Source of the DNA: Dehalococcoidia bacterium
GTDB lineage: Bacteria; Chloroflexota; Dehalococcoidia; DSTF01; JACRBR01
Reading direction: 5' to 3'
Length of the DNA stretch: 64,000 bases
Assembly: GCA_021462855.1 (NCBI GenBank)
Contig: JAJTXQ010000014.1
Location: 292,042-356,041, forward strand
Part shown: positions 50,257-59,792 of the stretch, in pieces
Position numbering within the stretch: the stretch's first letter is position 1
Layout: each line of letters begins with the position of its first letter
Position numbers and translations under genes: made by a program
Notes under the pieces: model-generated
The model's input: only the letters and a program-made list of their open reading frames with translations
Databases searched by the model: none
What the model was told of the DNA's origin: nothing

Positions 50257-51618
50257 ATGATTAGCGCCATCGAACTCGCAACCGCGCTCCGCCCCACGCT
50301 CGTCCGCGGGCCGACGGTCGGGCCCATGCGGTTCCGCCGCGCGGCAGTCGACTCGCGGAAGGCCGGGCGCGGTGACCTGTTCTTCGCGCTCAAGGGCGAA
50401 CGCGCCGACGGCCACGACTTTGTCGCCGATGCAGCGCGGCGCGGCGCGGCAGGCGCCGTCGTCGAGCGGCTCGTCGAGGCGGAGGGCGCGCAGTACGTCG
50501 TGCGCGACGTCCTCGCGGCACTCCAGCAGCTGGCGCGGCAGCGCCGGCAGGCGCGCGCGCGGCTGAAGGTGGTCGGCGTCACCGGCAGCGTCGGCAAGAC
50601 GACGACGAAGGAGATCATCGCCGCGCTGCTGGCGACCCGCTACCGCGTGCTGAAGAACGAGGGCAACCTCAACAGCGAGATCGGCCTGCCGCTCGTGCTG
50701 CTCGACCTCACCACGCGCCACCAGCGCGCTGTGCTCGAGATGGGCATGTGGGCGGAGGGCGAGATGGCGCTGCTCTGCGACATCGCCCGCCCGCAGATCG
50801 GCGTGGTGACGATGGTCGGCCCGGTGCACATGGAGCGCCTGGGCTCGGTCGACGCGATCGCGAAGGAGAAGGGCGACCTGCCGGCGTCGCTGCCGCCCGA
50901 TGGCGTGGCGGTGCTCAACGCCGACGACGAGCGGGTGGCGGCGATGGCGGCGCGCACGCGCGCGCACGTTATGACGTTCGGGCTCGCCGCCGGCGCCGAC
51001 GTGCGCGCGGAGGACATCGAAGCGCACGGGTTCAACGGCACACGCTTCACGCTCGTGCACGGCAACGGCCGCGAGCACGTGTACTCGCACTTGCCGGGCC
51101 GAGCGCTCGTCTCGAACATGCTCGCCGCGGCGGCCGTCGGCATCGTCGACGGGCTGTCACTCGCCGAGGTGGCCGAGGCGCTGAGCGAGGTCCGCCCGCC
51201 AGCGCGCTTCACGATCGTCCGCGGCCGCAACGGCGCCACGATCATCGACGACACGTACAACGCGAGCCCGGCATCGATGCACGCGGCGCTCGACCTGCTC
51301 GCCGGCGCGCCGGCGCGCAAGATCGCCGTGCTCGGCGACATGCTCGAACTCGGCGCGGCCGAGGAGGCGAGCCACGCCGAGGTCGGCCGCGCCGCGGCGC
51401 AGGTGGCCGACGTGCTGTACGCCGTCGGGCCGCTCGGCCGGATGATCGGCGAGGCGGCGCGCGCCGCCGGCATGCGCGATGTCCACATCAGCGAGGCGAA
51501 GGACGGCGTCGCGGCGCACATCGCACGCGACCTGCGCGAGACGGACAGCGTGCTGGTCAAGGCGTCGCGCGGTCTCGCGCTCGAAACGCTGGTCCAGGAG
51601 CTGAGGGGGGAAGCGTGA
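50257..51618 (+). CDS. murF: UDP-MurNAc-tripeptide:D-Ala-D-Ala ligase MurF
   Basis: The 453-residue Mur ligase adds D-Ala-D-Ala to the UDP-MurNAc tripeptide. The N-terminal domain has VDSRKAGRGDLFFALKGERADGHDFV; the ATP loop is GVTGSVGKTTTKEIIAALL; NEGNLNSEIGLPLVLL, the carbamoylated Lys region EKGDLPASLP, and IIDDTYNASPASMHAAL with GDMLELG are all MurF-specific. ATG has GGAGG upstream. The mraY GTG overlaps its stop as GTGA. Confidence 0.96.
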   Translation: MISAIELATALRPTLVRGPTVGPMRFRRAAVDSRKAGRGDLFFALKGERADGHDFVADAARRGAAGAVVERLVEAEGAQYVVRDVLAALQQLARQRRQARARLKVVGVTGSVGKTTTKEIIAALLATRYRVLKNEGNLNSEIGLPLVLLDLTTRHQRAVLEMGMWAEGEMALLCDIARPQIGVVTMVGPVHMERLGSVDAIAKEKGDLPASLPPDGVAVLNADDERVAAMAARTRAHVMTFGLAAGADVRAEDIEAHGFNGTRFTLVHGNGREHVYSHLPGRALVSNMLAAAAVGIVDGLSLAEVAEALSEVRPPARFTIVRGRNGATIIDDTYNASPASMHAALDLLAGAPARKIAVLGDMLELGAAEEASHAEVGRAAAQVADVLYAVGPLGRMIGEAARAAGMRDVHISEAKDGVAAHIARDLRETDSVLVKASRGLALETLVQELRGEA

Positions 51619-52586
51619 CCTACGCGCTGCTGTCGGGTGTCGTTGCCGCGGCGATCTCGTTCGCGCTTGGCGGTCCGCTCGTGTCGTACCTGCGCGCGCG
51701 CAAGATCGGCAAGGCGATCGCCGCGGAGAGCCCCGACACGCACAACATCAAGGCCGGCACGCCGACGTTCGGCGGCCTGCTGTTCGCCGGCGTCGCTGCC
51801 GCGCTCGGCCTCGCGGTCGCGGTGCCGAAGGACCGCGACGTGCTGCTGCCGGTCGCCGCCGTCATCGTCATGGGCGCGGTCGGGTTCTACGACGACCTCG
51901 GCACGCTCGTCGACCGTGTGAAGCGCGACGCGCACAGCCGCGCAGGGATGATCCTCAAGGCGCTGGCCTACGCGATCTTCGGCGGCGTCGCCGCCGCGCT
52001 GCTCTACGGGCCGCTGGACGCGCCGCGCATGCTCGTGCCGCACTTCGGCGCGTACGACATCGGCCCGCTGTACATCGCCGTCGTCATCTTCATCATCGTC
52101 GCCACCACGTCGGCCGTCGATGTGAGCGACGGCCTGGACACGCTGTGCGGCGGCATGAGCGCGATCGCCTTCACGGCGTTCGGCGCCATCGCCCTGCGGC
52201 AGGGGCAGGACGGCGTCGCCACGTTCTGCTTCGTCATGGTGGGCGCGCTCATGGGGTTCCTCTGGTTTAACGCCTACCCCGCCCGCCTGTTCATGGGCGA
52301 CGTCGGCTCCGGCCCGCTCGGCGGCGCGCTGGCGATCGTCGCGCTGCAGACCGGGTGGTGGCTGCTGATCCCGGTCATCGGCGTCATGTTCGTCGCCGAG
52401 ATCGCGGCGGACGTGGTCCAGATCGGCTACTTCCGGCTGAGCGGCGGCAAGCGCATCTTCCGCCGCGCGCCGCTCCACTGCCACTTCGAGCTGATGGACA
52501 TCCCGGAGACGCGGATCACGGCGGCGTTCCTGCTGGTCACGGCCGCAGGCGCGCTCGCGGGGGTCGCGCTTTCGGCGCTGGATTGA
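51615..52586 (+). CDS. mraY: phospho-N-acetylmuramoyl-pentapeptide transferase MraY
   Basis: The 323-residue membrane enzyme makes lipid I. About ten hydrophobic segments; motifs are ESPDTHNIKAGTPTFGGLLF, GAVGFYDDLGTLVDR, TTSAVDVSDGLDTLCGG, LWFNAYPARLFMGDVGSGPLGGALA, and RRAPLHCHFELMDIPETRI. The last motif has PLHCHFEL where most MraY have PLHHHFE. The frame is open far upstream, but the GTG at 51615 gives a standard N-terminus and overlaps the murF stop. A 38-nt gap with two TTGACA hexamers follows. Confidence 0.94.
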   Translation: MTYALLSGVVAAAISFALGGPLVSYLRARKIGKAIAAESPDTHNIKAGTPTFGGLLFAGVAAALGLAVAVPKDRDVLLPVAAVIVMGAVGFYDDLGTLVDRVKRDAHSRAGMILKALAYAIFGGVAAALLYGPLDAPRMLVPHFGAYDIGPLYIAVVIFIIVATTSAVDVSDGLDTLCGGMSAIAFTAFGAIALRQGQDGVATFCFVMVGALMGFLWFNAYPARLFMGDVGSGPLGGALAIVALQTGWWLLIPVIGVMFVAEIAADVVQIGYFRLSGGKRIFRRAPLHCHFELMDIPETRITAAFLLVTAAGALAGVALSALD

Positions 52587-52624
52587 CATGCGGGGGATCT
52601 TGACACGATATTTGCTAACGTGCT

Positions 52625-54025
52625 ATGACAGGTGAACGAGACTTCCTGGTGGGGAAACGGGTGACCGTTATTGGTCTCGGTATCGAAGGCATCGATGTCG
52701 CACGCTACGCCGCTACCCACGGCGCCGCCCGCGTCTCCGCCCTCGATACCCGCACTCCCGATGCCCTCGCCGGCGCCCTGGAGCAGCTGCGGGGGCTCGA
52801 CATTCAGTACACGCTCGGTCAGCACCGGCCCGACGACCTCGCAGGCAGCGACGTCGTCTTCGCGTCGCAGAGCATCTTCATGGACAACCCCTGGCTCGTC
52901 TATGCGCGCGAGCACGGCATGGAAGTTACGTCTATGACTCGCGCGTTCATGGAGCACTGCCCCGGCCCGACGATCGGCGTCACCGGCAGCAGCGGCAAGA
53001 CCACCACCACCGCCCTCGTCGAGCACATGCTTGGCGCCGCCGGGCTGCCGCACATCGCCGGCGGCAACATCGGCGTCGGGCTGCTCGGCCAGCTCGACGG
53101 CATGCAATCGAGCACCTGGGCGGTCATGGAGATCAGCCATACGCAGCTGCAGCTCACGGACCGCAGCCCGCACATCGCCGCGATCCTGAACGTGACGCCG
53201 AACCACCTCGACCAGTTCACGTGGGACCGCTACGTCTCGCTCAAGATGAACATGGTGCGCCACCAGTCGCCCGACGATGATGTCGTGCTCAATCTCGACG
53301 ACGACATCTCGGCCGCGATGGCCGACGCCACGCCGGCGCGCGCGGTGCACTTCACCCTCGGCGCGGCGCTGCCCGGCGACGGCGCGTTCCTGCGCGACGA
53401 CGCGCTCTTCCTGCGCCGCGAGAACGTCGACGAGATGCTGCTGCCCGCCAGCGAGGTGCCGCTGCCCGGGCGCCACAACGTCGCGAACGCGCTGGCGGCG
53501 TCCGCCGTCGCTTCGCTCGCCGGCGTGCCGGCGGAGACGATCGCCTCGGCCGTCCGCTCGTTCCATGCCGTCGCCCACCGCCTCGAGCTTGTCGCCGAGA
53601 TCGACGGCGTGCGTTACGTCAACGACAGCATCGCCACCACACCCGAGCGCGCGCTCGCCGGCATCCGCTCGTTCGATGCGCCGATCGTGCTGCTGCTCGG
53701 CGGCAAGGACAAAGACCTGCCAAAGGACGAACTCGCCGCCGAGGCGCTGCGCCGCTGCTCCGGCATCGTCTTCTTCGGCGCGGACGGCGCGCTGTTCGAG
53801 GCGGCGGTCGAAGCGCATGCCGCCGAGGCGCCGTTCGAGGAGCGCCCCATCACCGTGCGCGCCGCCACGCTGGACGAGGCCGTCCGCGAGGCGCGCGCCA
53901 TGGCCGAGGCCGGCGACGTCGTGCTGTGCTCGCCGGCCTGCACGAGCTTCGACGCATACCCGAACTTCGAGGCGCGCGGCGAGCACTTCCGCCGTCTCGT
54001 CCGCGCGCTGGCGGAGGCGAGCTGA
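52625..54025 (+). CDS. murD: UDP-MurNAc-L-Ala:D-Glu ligase MurD
   Basis: The 466-residue Mur ligase adds D-glutamate. It has the N-terminal RVTVIGLGIEGIDVARY nucleotide-fold start, the ATP loop GVTGSSGKTTTTALVEHML, NIGVGLL, NVTPNHLDQFTWDRYVSLK, YVNDSIATTPERALAGI, LLGGKDKDLP and CSPACTSFDAYPNFEARGEHF near the C-terminus. The 38-nt gap from mraY holds two TTGACA hexamers (52583-52588 and 52600-52605) and no Shine-Dalgarno, so an internal promoter is possible; GTG codons before VGKRV are alternative starts. Confidence 0.95.
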   Translation: MTGERDFLVGKRVTVIGLGIEGIDVARYAATHGAARVSALDTRTPDALAGALEQLRGLDIQYTLGQHRPDDLAGSDVVFASQSIFMDNPWLVYAREHGMEVTSMTRAFMEHCPGPTIGVTGSSGKTTTTALVEHMLGAAGLPHIAGGNIGVGLLGQLDGMQSSTWAVMEISHTQLQLTDRSPHIAAILNVTPNHLDQFTWDRYVSLKMNMVRHQSPDDDVVLNLDDDISAAMADATPARAVHFTLGAALPGDGAFLRDDALFLRRENVDEMLLPASEVPLPGRHNVANALAASAVASLAGVPAETIASAVRSFHAVAHRLELVAEIDGVRYVNDSIATTPERALAGIRSFDAPIVLLLGGKDKDLPKDELAAEALRRCSGIVFFGADGALFEAAVEAHAAEAPFEERPITVRAATLDEAVREARAMAEAGDVVLCSPACTSFDAYPNFEARGEHFRRLVRALAEAS

Positions 54026-55275
54026 TGGCCGTCACGGCGCACCCCACCCGCCTGCGCGTCGGCACGCCCGACTACATGATCCTGTTCGCCGTCGGCGCGC
54101 TCGTCGTGTTTGGAATACTCGCCGTGTACAGCTCCAGCTTCGCGCTCGGCCTGCTGGAGTTCGGCGACGCCAACTACTTCGTCTATCGGCAGATCTTTTT
54201 CGCCGTGGTGGGCGGCGTGGCCCTGCTCGTGCTGATGAAGATGGATTACCGGCAGTTGCGCGTGGTCAGTCCGCTGCTCATGCTCGGCGCGATCCTTTCC
54301 CTCGTCGCCGTGCTCGTCCCCGGGATCGGCGTCGAGCGGAACGGAGCGGCGCGGTGGATCTCGCTCGGCGGGCCGGTGCCGCCGCTGCAGCCGAGCGAGT
54401 TCGCCAAGCTGGCGCTGATCATCTACGTCGCCGCGTGGCTGGCTGGCCGCGGCGAGCACGTAAAGGCGTTCTGGACCGGCTTCTTTCCGTTCGTCCTGCT
54501 GATGGGCCTCGTCGCCGGGCTGATCATGCTGCAGCCTGACCTCGGCACGACCATCGTGATCGTCGCGACGACGCTGACGCTGGTGTTCGTCGCCGGCGCA
54601 TCGCTCACGCACGTGTTCGCAACGGCGGGCGCCGGCGCCGTCGTGGCATCGATGCTGATCGCCGCCGGCCAGTACCGCGCCGACCGCATCTTCGCGTTCA
54701 TCCGCGCCGAGGATGATCCGAGCGGGCGCGGCTTTCACACGCTGCAGCTGCTCATCGCGCTTGGCAGCGGGGGCTGGCACGGGCTGGGGCTCGGCGAAAG
54801 CCGGCAGAAGTTCTTCTACGTACCCGGCGCGCACACCGACGGCATCCTCGCGATCATCGGCGAGGAGATGGGGTTCATCGGCACGGCCGTCGTGCTCGGC
54901 CTGTTCGCGCTGCTGATGGTCCGCGGGTTCCGCGTCGTCGTACGCGCGCGCGATGACTTCGGCGCGCTGCTCGCCGTCGGCATCATCTCGTGGATCGGCT
55001 ACCAGGCGATCATCAACATCGGCGGCGTGACGCGCGCCCTGCCGCTCACCGGCATCCCGCTGCCGTACGTGAGCTACGGCGGCTCCGCGCTCATGACGAT
55101 GCTCGCCGCCGCCGGCATCCTGCTCAGCATTTCGCGCTACGCCGTCGACCCGAAGACGATCGGCAAGAAGCAGCCGCCGGCGGACGGCTCGTCGGAGAAG
55201 ATCGTGCGGCCCAAGCGGCGGACATCGCGCGAGACGCGAAAGGCGGCCTGGCCGCAGCGGAAGGGAGCGCGGTGA
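54025..55275 (+). CDS. ftsW: septal peptidoglycan glycosyltransferase FtsW
   Basis: The 416-residue SEDS protein polymerises glycan with FtsI at the septum. About ten hydrophobic segments; YSSSFALGLL near the N-terminus, RNGAARWISLGGPVPPLQPSEFAKLALIIY, IMLQPDLGTTIVI with the catalytic Asp, GLGLGESRQKFFYVPGAHTDGILAIIGEEMGF, and TGIPLPYVSYGGSAL. A basic C-terminal tail of ~35 residues follows. ATG overlaps the murD stop by one base (TGATG). Confidence 0.95.
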   Translation: MAVTAHPTRLRVGTPDYMILFAVGALVVFGILAVYSSSFALGLLEFGDANYFVYRQIFFAVVGGVALLVLMKMDYRQLRVVSPLLMLGAILSLVAVLVPGIGVERNGAARWISLGGPVPPLQPSEFAKLALIIYVAAWLAGRGEHVKAFWTGFFPFVLLMGLVAGLIMLQPDLGTTIVIVATTLTLVFVAGASLTHVFATAGAGAVVASMLIAAGQYRADRIFAFIRAEDDPSGRGFHTLQLLIALGSGGWHGLGLGESRQKFFYVPGAHTDGILAIIGEEMGFIGTAVVLGLFALLMVRGFRVVVRARDDFGALLAVGIISWIGYQAIINIGGVTRALPLTGIPLPYVSYGGSALMTMLAAAGILLSISRYAVDPKTIGKKQPPADGSSEKIVRPKRRTSRETRKAAWPQRKGAR

Positions 55276-56369
55276 AGGTGGCGCTTGCCGGAGGCGGAAC
55301 GGGCGGCCACGTGTATCCCTGCCTGGCCGTCGCGCGCGCGCTCGCGGCCGAGACGGCGGCGCGCGGGGAGCCGCTCGACCTGCTGTACATCGGCGTGCGC
55401 GGCCGCGTCGATGAGACGATCGTGCCGCGCGCGGGCATCCCGTTCCGCGCCATCGCCGCCGGACCGATGCGCGTCGCGACGCCGCTGCTGTTCGCGCGGA
55501 ACCTGCTGCGCCTGGCGGCCGGAACGGTGCAGTCGCTGTGGATCCTGTTGCGCTACCGCCCCGACGCCGTCTTCGCGACCGGCGGCTACGCCAGCGTGCC
55601 GGTCGGCATCGCCGCACGGTTGCTTCGACGCCCGCTGGTCGTGGAACTGCCCGATGTGACGCCCGGATGGGCCGTGCGCATGCTCGCCCGCCTCGCCACC
55701 CGCATGACAACAACGTCGGAGCGTGCGCTCGATCGTCTGCCGCGCGGCAAGACGGTTGTCACGGGCTACCCGGTGCGAGACGAATTCCGGACGCTCACCC
55801 GCGAGGAGGCGCGCGCGCGGCTCGGCATCGAGCCCGGCGAGAAGATGCTGCTGGTGACGGCTGGCAGCCTCGGCGCGCAACGGATCAACGACGCGGTCGG
55901 CGAAGCGCTGCCGCTGCTTCTGCCGCGTTGCATCGTGCTGCACATCGCCGGCCCGGCAGAGGAACAGCGGATGCTCGACCGGCGCGAGGCGCTGGCGCCG
56001 GCCGAACAGGCGCGCTACCGCGTGCACGGGTACACCGACGACATGGCGGCGGCGATGCTCGCGGCTGACCTCGTCGTCTCGCGCGCCGGCGCGTCGGCGC
56101 TCGGCGAGCTGCCGGCGGCGGGCGTGGCATCGATCCTCGTCCCGGGCGAGTACGAGGGGGGGTCGCAGGCGCCGAACGCGGAGTTCATGCAGGACCGCGG
56201 CGCCGCCATCGTGCTGCGCAACGAAGGCCTGCCGGCGCTCGGCGCAGCGGTCGCCGCGTTGCTCGACGATGACGCGCGGCGCGGCGCAATGGCGCAGGCC
56301 GCGCGCGCGCTCGCCCGCCCGAATGCCACGCGCGACATCGCACGCGTGGTGCTGGAGGTGGCGGCATGA
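55272..56369 (+). CDS. murG: lipid II synthase MurG
   Basis: The 365-residue GT-B glycosyltransferase adds GlcNAc to lipid I. It has the N-terminal ALAGGGTGGHVYPCLAVARAL loop, AIAAGPMRVATP, FATGGYASVPVGIAARLL, TAGSLGAQRINDAV and the C-terminal SRAGASALGELPAAGVASILVPGEYEGGSQAPNA UDP-GlcNAc site. GTG start overlaps the ftsW stop (GTGA). Confidence 0.96.
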   Translation: MKVALAGGGTGGHVYPCLAVARALAAETAARGEPLDLLYIGVRGRVDETIVPRAGIPFRAIAAGPMRVATPLLFARNLLRLAAGTVQSLWILLRYRPDAVFATGGYASVPVGIAARLLRRPLVVELPDVTPGWAVRMLARLATRMTTTSERALDRLPRGKTVVTGYPVRDEFRTLTREEARARLGIEPGEKMLLVTAGSLGAQRINDAVGEALPLLLPRCIVLHIAGPAEEQRMLDRREALAPAEQARYRVHGYTDDMAAAMLAADLVVSRAGASALGELPAAGVASILVPGEYEGGSQAPNAEFMQDRGAAIVLRNEGLPALGAAVAALLDDDARRGAMAQAARALARPNATRDIARVVLEVAA

Positions 56370-57751
56370 CGCTGGCGGCGAACGTGCCGGAGCGCGTGCA
56401 CCTCGTCGGCGCCGGCGGCGCGCACATGTCGGCGATCGCGCAGATCCTCCACGCCTGGGGCCACACCGTCACCGGCTCCGACCAGCGCGCCTCGGCCATG
56501 ACAGCGCGGCTCGAGGAACGGGGCATCTCCGTCGCCATCGGCCACGCGGCGCAGAACGTCGGCGATGCGCAGCTCGTCGTCACGACGTCCGCCGCGCACG
56601 CCGGCAACCCGGAGCTCGTCGAGGCGCAGCGCCGCGGCATCCCGCTCATCAAGCGGGCGGAGATGGTCGCAAGGCTCATGCAGGGGCGCTACAGCATCGC
56701 CGTCGCCGGCACGCACGGGAAGACGACGACGAGCGGGCTCATCGCCCACATGCTCGTGCATGCCGACCTCGACCCCACGTACCTGATCGGCGGCGACGTG
56801 CGAAGCCTGGGCACGAACGCCGCGCCCGGGAACAGCAAGTACATCGTCGTCGAAGCCGACGAGTACGACCGGGCATTCCTCGCCTACACGCCCGATGTCG
56901 CGATCGTCACGAACATCGAGCCGGACCACCTCGATATCTATGGCACCGAGGAAGAGCTCGCGGCGGCGTTCGGGCAGTTCATGGCCAGCGTGCCGCCAGA
57001 GGGACACCTCATCACCTGCGCCGACAGCCCGCGCGTGCGCGAGACGGCCGCCACGGCCGGGGTGCGCGCCGGCGACCGCCAGACCTACGGACTCACCGAG
57101 CCGGCGACGTGGAGCGCCGGCGGCATCGCTCACGACGAGCACGGGCAATCGTTCGTCGTCGAGCACGAAGGGCACGGCATCGGCACGTTCACGATCGCGC
57201 TGCCGGGCAAGCACAACGTCAGCAATGCGCTCGCCGGCATCGCCGCGGGGAACGCGATCGGCATCGAGGCATCGGTGATGCAGGCGGCGCTCGCGTCGTA
57301 CCGGGGCGCGCAGCGCCGCTTCGAACACGTGGGCGAAGCCGCGGGCGTGACGGTGATGGACGACTACGCGCACCACCCGACGGAAGTGCAGGCGACGGTG
57401 CAGGCCGCCCGCGAGCGCTTCGGCGGGCGGCGGCTGGTGGTGCTCTTCCAACCGCATACGTTCACCCGCACGCGGTACCTGCTCGACGCGTGGCGCGCCT
57501 GCTTCGACGGCATCGACGCGCTGTACATCACGGAGACCTACGCCGCCCGCGAGGAGCCGGAAGCCGGCATGACCGGCGCCGACCTCGCCGAGGCGATCCA
57601 CGCGCCGCGCGCCTCGTTCGTGCCGCTTGCCGGCGCGGCGGCGACCGTCGCCGCCGCGCTTCTGCCGGGCGACGTGTTCTTCACCGTCGGCGCGGGCGAT
57701 ATCGACCGCGTCGGGCGGGAGGCGCTGGAGTTGCTGCGGAGCCGCCCGTGA
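56366..57751 (+). CDS. murC: UDP-MurNAc:L-alanine ligase MurC
   Basis: The 461-residue Mur ligase adds L-alanine, the first peptide residue. HLVGAGGAHMSAIAQIL at the N-terminus, the ATP loop AVAGTHGKTTTSGLIAHML, VEADEYDRAFL, NIEPDHLDIYGT, GKHNVSNALA, MDDYAHHPTEVQATVQAAR and FQPHTFTRTRYL are all MurC signatures. The usual GxGGxGM loop reads GAGGAHM. ATG overlaps the murG stop (ATGA). Confidence 0.96.
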   Translation: MTLAANVPERVHLVGAGGAHMSAIAQILHAWGHTVTGSDQRASAMTARLEERGISVAIGHAAQNVGDAQLVVTTSAAHAGNPELVEAQRRGIPLIKRAEMVARLMQGRYSIAVAGTHGKTTTSGLIAHMLVHADLDPTYLIGGDVRSLGTNAAPGNSKYIVVEADEYDRAFLAYTPDVAIVTNIEPDHLDIYGTEEELAAAFGQFMASVPPEGHLITCADSPRVRETAATAGVRAGDRQTYGLTEPATWSAGGIAHDEHGQSFVVEHEGHGIGTFTIALPGKHNVSNALAGIAAGNAIGIEASVMQAALASYRGAQRRFEHVGEAAGVTVMDDYAHHPTEVQATVQAARERFGGRRLVVLFQPHTFTRTRYLLDAWRACFDGIDALYITETYAAREEPEAGMTGADLAEAIHAPRASFVPLAGAAATVAAALLPGDVFFTVGAGDIDRVGREALELLRSRP

Positions 57752-58725
57752 GCGGCGCACTGCAGGCGCCGCCTCAACGGGAGAGGCGGCACGGAGGGAC
57801 GGGACTGGACGCGGACCTGCTGCAACGGCTCTCGGCGATCGCGCCATCGCGCGCGGACGAGCCGCTCGCCCGCCACACGACGTTCGGCATCGGCGGGCCG
57901 GCGGACATCTTCGTCACCGTGCGCTCGGCCGACGAGCTGGCGCGCGCGGTGACGGAGGCGCGGGCGGCGGCGGCGCCGGTGTTCATCCTCGGCTCGGGAA
58001 GCAACATCCTCGTCGGCGACCGTGGCGTCCGCGGGGTGGTCATCGACAACCAGGCGAAGGACATCGAAGGACCGGCGCGTCGCGACGGCGCGTGGCTGCT
58101 GCGTGCGGAGTCCGGCGCGTCGTTCGCGGCGCTTGCCCGCCGCCTTGCGAAGGATGGGTACGGCGGGTTCGAGTGGGCCTCCGGCATCCCCGGCTCGGTC
58201 GGCGGCGCGGTGGTCTACAACGCCGGCGCCTACGGCGGCTGCGCGGCCGATGTGCTGCGCTCGGCGACACTGCTCCGCGCCGACGGCTCGCGCACGGCGA
58301 CGCCCGCCGCAGACCTGAAGCTCACGTACCGCAACAGCATCTTCACCCGCGGCGAGTGCGATGGCTGCGTCGTGCTCGACGCCACCCTCGAGGTGGTGCC
58401 GGGCGACGCCGCGGCGCTCGTCGCGCGCATCGACGCGATCGACGCCGAGCGCCTGTCGGCGCAGCCGCGCGGGCGCACCGGCGGCAGCACGTTCAAGAAC
58501 CCGGAAGGCCGCCGCGCGTGGGAACTGATCGATGCCGTCGGCCTGCGCGGCCACCGCATCGGCGACGCGCAGATCTCGACGCTGCACTGCAACTTCTTCA
58601 TGAACGTGGGCGCGGCGACCGCCGCGGACGTGTCCGCGCTGATGAGCGAGGCGCGCCGGCGCGTGAAGGAACGCTTCGGCATCGACCTGCAGAACGAGGT
58701 GGCACTCGTGGGAGAAGGCTTCTGA
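57748..58725 (+). CDS. murB: UDP-N-acetylenolpyruvoylglucosamine reductase MurB
   Basis: The 325-residue FAD enzyme reduces enolpyruvyl-UDP-GlcNAc to UDP-MurNAc. It has ARHTTFGIGGPADIFV, ILGSGSNILVGDRGVRGVVI, WASGIPGSVGGAVVYNAGAYGG, LTYRNSIFT and RGRTGGSTFKNPEG (the active-site Ser/Thr stretch), then C-terminal VKERFGIDLQNEVALVG. The YRNSIF/GSTFKNP pattern suggests the type II form. The ~35 N-terminal residues are poorly conserved. GTG overlaps the murC stop (GTGA). Confidence 0.95.
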   Translation: MSGALQAPPQRERRHGGTGLDADLLQRLSAIAPSRADEPLARHTTFGIGGPADIFVTVRSADELARAVTEARAAAAPVFILGSGSNILVGDRGVRGVVIDNQAKDIEGPARRDGAWLLRAESGASFAALARRLAKDGYGGFEWASGIPGSVGGAVVYNAGAYGGCAADVLRSATLLRADGSRTATPAADLKLTYRNSIFTRGECDGCVVLDATLEVVPGDAAALVARIDAIDAERLSAQPRGRTGGSTFKNPEGRRAWELIDAVGLRGHRIGDAQISTLHCNFFMNVGAATAADVSALMSEARRRVKERFGIDLQNEVALVGEGF

Positions 58726-59792
58726 TGGCGAAGCAGCGCCTCGGCGTCGTGTTCGGCGGGCGCTCGGTCGAGCACGAGGTCTCCGTCGTTTCGGCGATGG
58801 AGATGATGCAATCGATCGACCTTGAGCGCTTCGAGCCGGTGCCGTTCGCCGTCACGCGCGACGGCCGCTGGCTCACGCCCGAAGAGACGCGAGCGCAGAT
58901 CGACCGCGGGGACGCGCTCTTCGCCAAGCGCATCGATGCCGATGTGCCACCGCTCGCCGAGCGGCCGGAAGTCATCGCCGCGCTCGCCGGCAACGATGCC
59001 GTCTTCCCGCTGATCCACGGAGTGAACGGCGAGGACGGGACGCTGCAGGGCATGCTCGAGATGTTCCGCATCCCGTATGCCGGTTGCGGCGTGGCGGCAA
59101 GCGCGGTCGGGATGGACAAGGCGCTGCAGAAGCAGCTGTTCGAGCGCGCCGGACTGCGCGTCGCGCGGCACGTGGTCGTCATGTCGCACGAGTGGGCTGG
59201 CGGCGACGCCGGCATCACGCGGGGCGTCGAGCAGCGGCTCGGCTTCCCGGCGTTCGTCAAGCCGTCGAACGGCGGCAGCAGCGTCGGCGTGAGCAAGGTG
59301 CGCTCGCGCGAGGACCTGGGCGAGGCGATGTCGGCGGCGTTCGGCATGGACCGCAAGGTGCTGATCGAGGAGGCGATCACCGGCCGCGAGCTCGACTGCG
59401 CGGTGATCGGCAACGACGAGCCGCAGACGTCGCCCGTGGGCGAAGTCGTGGCGGGCGGCGAATTCTACGACTACGCCGCGAAGTACCTCGATGACTCGGC
59501 GCGCATCATCGCGCCGGCGGACATCCCCGCCGGTGCGTCCGATGCCGTGCGGCGCGACGCCGTCGCCGCGTTCCGCGCCATCGATGGTGCGGGGTTCGCG
59601 CGCATCGACTTCTTCCTGCCGGACGATGGCGTGCCCGTGGTGAACGAGATCAACACGCTGCCCGGCTTCCGGCCGGTAAGCATGTTCGCGACGCTCTGGC
59701 AGAAGGCCGGCGTCTCCTACAGCGAGTTGGTGAGCCGGATCGTCGACCTGGCGTTCGAACGGTTCCGGCAGAGGGAGGCGTTCGGTGCCTAG
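58725..59792 (+). CDS. ddl: D-alanine--D-alanine ligase
   Basis: The 355-residue ATP-grasp enzyme makes D-Ala-D-Ala, the substrate of MurF. It shows GVVFGGRSVEHEVSVVSA, FPLIHGVNGEDGTLQG, IPYAGCGVAASAVGMDK, FVKPSNGGSSVGVSKVR, EFYDYAAKYLDDSARI (omega loop), ARIDFF and NEINTLPGFRPVSMFATLW. The YDYAAKY element suggests D-Ala-D-Ala rather than D-lactate specificity, which favours vancomycin-sensitive termini. ATG overlaps the murB stop by one base. Confidence 0.95.
   Translation: MAKQRLGVVFGGRSVEHEVSVVSAMEMMQSIDLERFEPVPFAVTRDGRWLTPEETRAQIDRGDALFAKRIDADVPPLAERPEVIAALAGNDAVFPLIHGVNGEDGTLQGMLEMFRIPYAGCGVAASAVGMDKALQKQLFERAGLRVARHVVVMSHEWAGGDAGITRGVEQRLGFPAFVKPSNGGSSVGVSKVRSREDLGEAMSAAFGMDRKVLIEEAITGRELDCAVIGNDEPQTSPVGEVVAGGEFYDYAAKYLDDSARIIAPADIPAGASDAVRRDAVAAFRAIDGAGFARIDFFLPDDGVPVVNEINTLPGFRPVSMFATLWQKAGVSYSELVSRIVDLAFERFRQREAFGA

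Noticed and set aside
47767..51090. 1107-codon open frame antisense to rsmH-ftsL-ftsI-murF
   Set aside because: High GC leaves long open antisense frames. The translation is low-complexity and His/Arg/Asp-rich with no domains, while the opposite strand encodes four complete known proteins.
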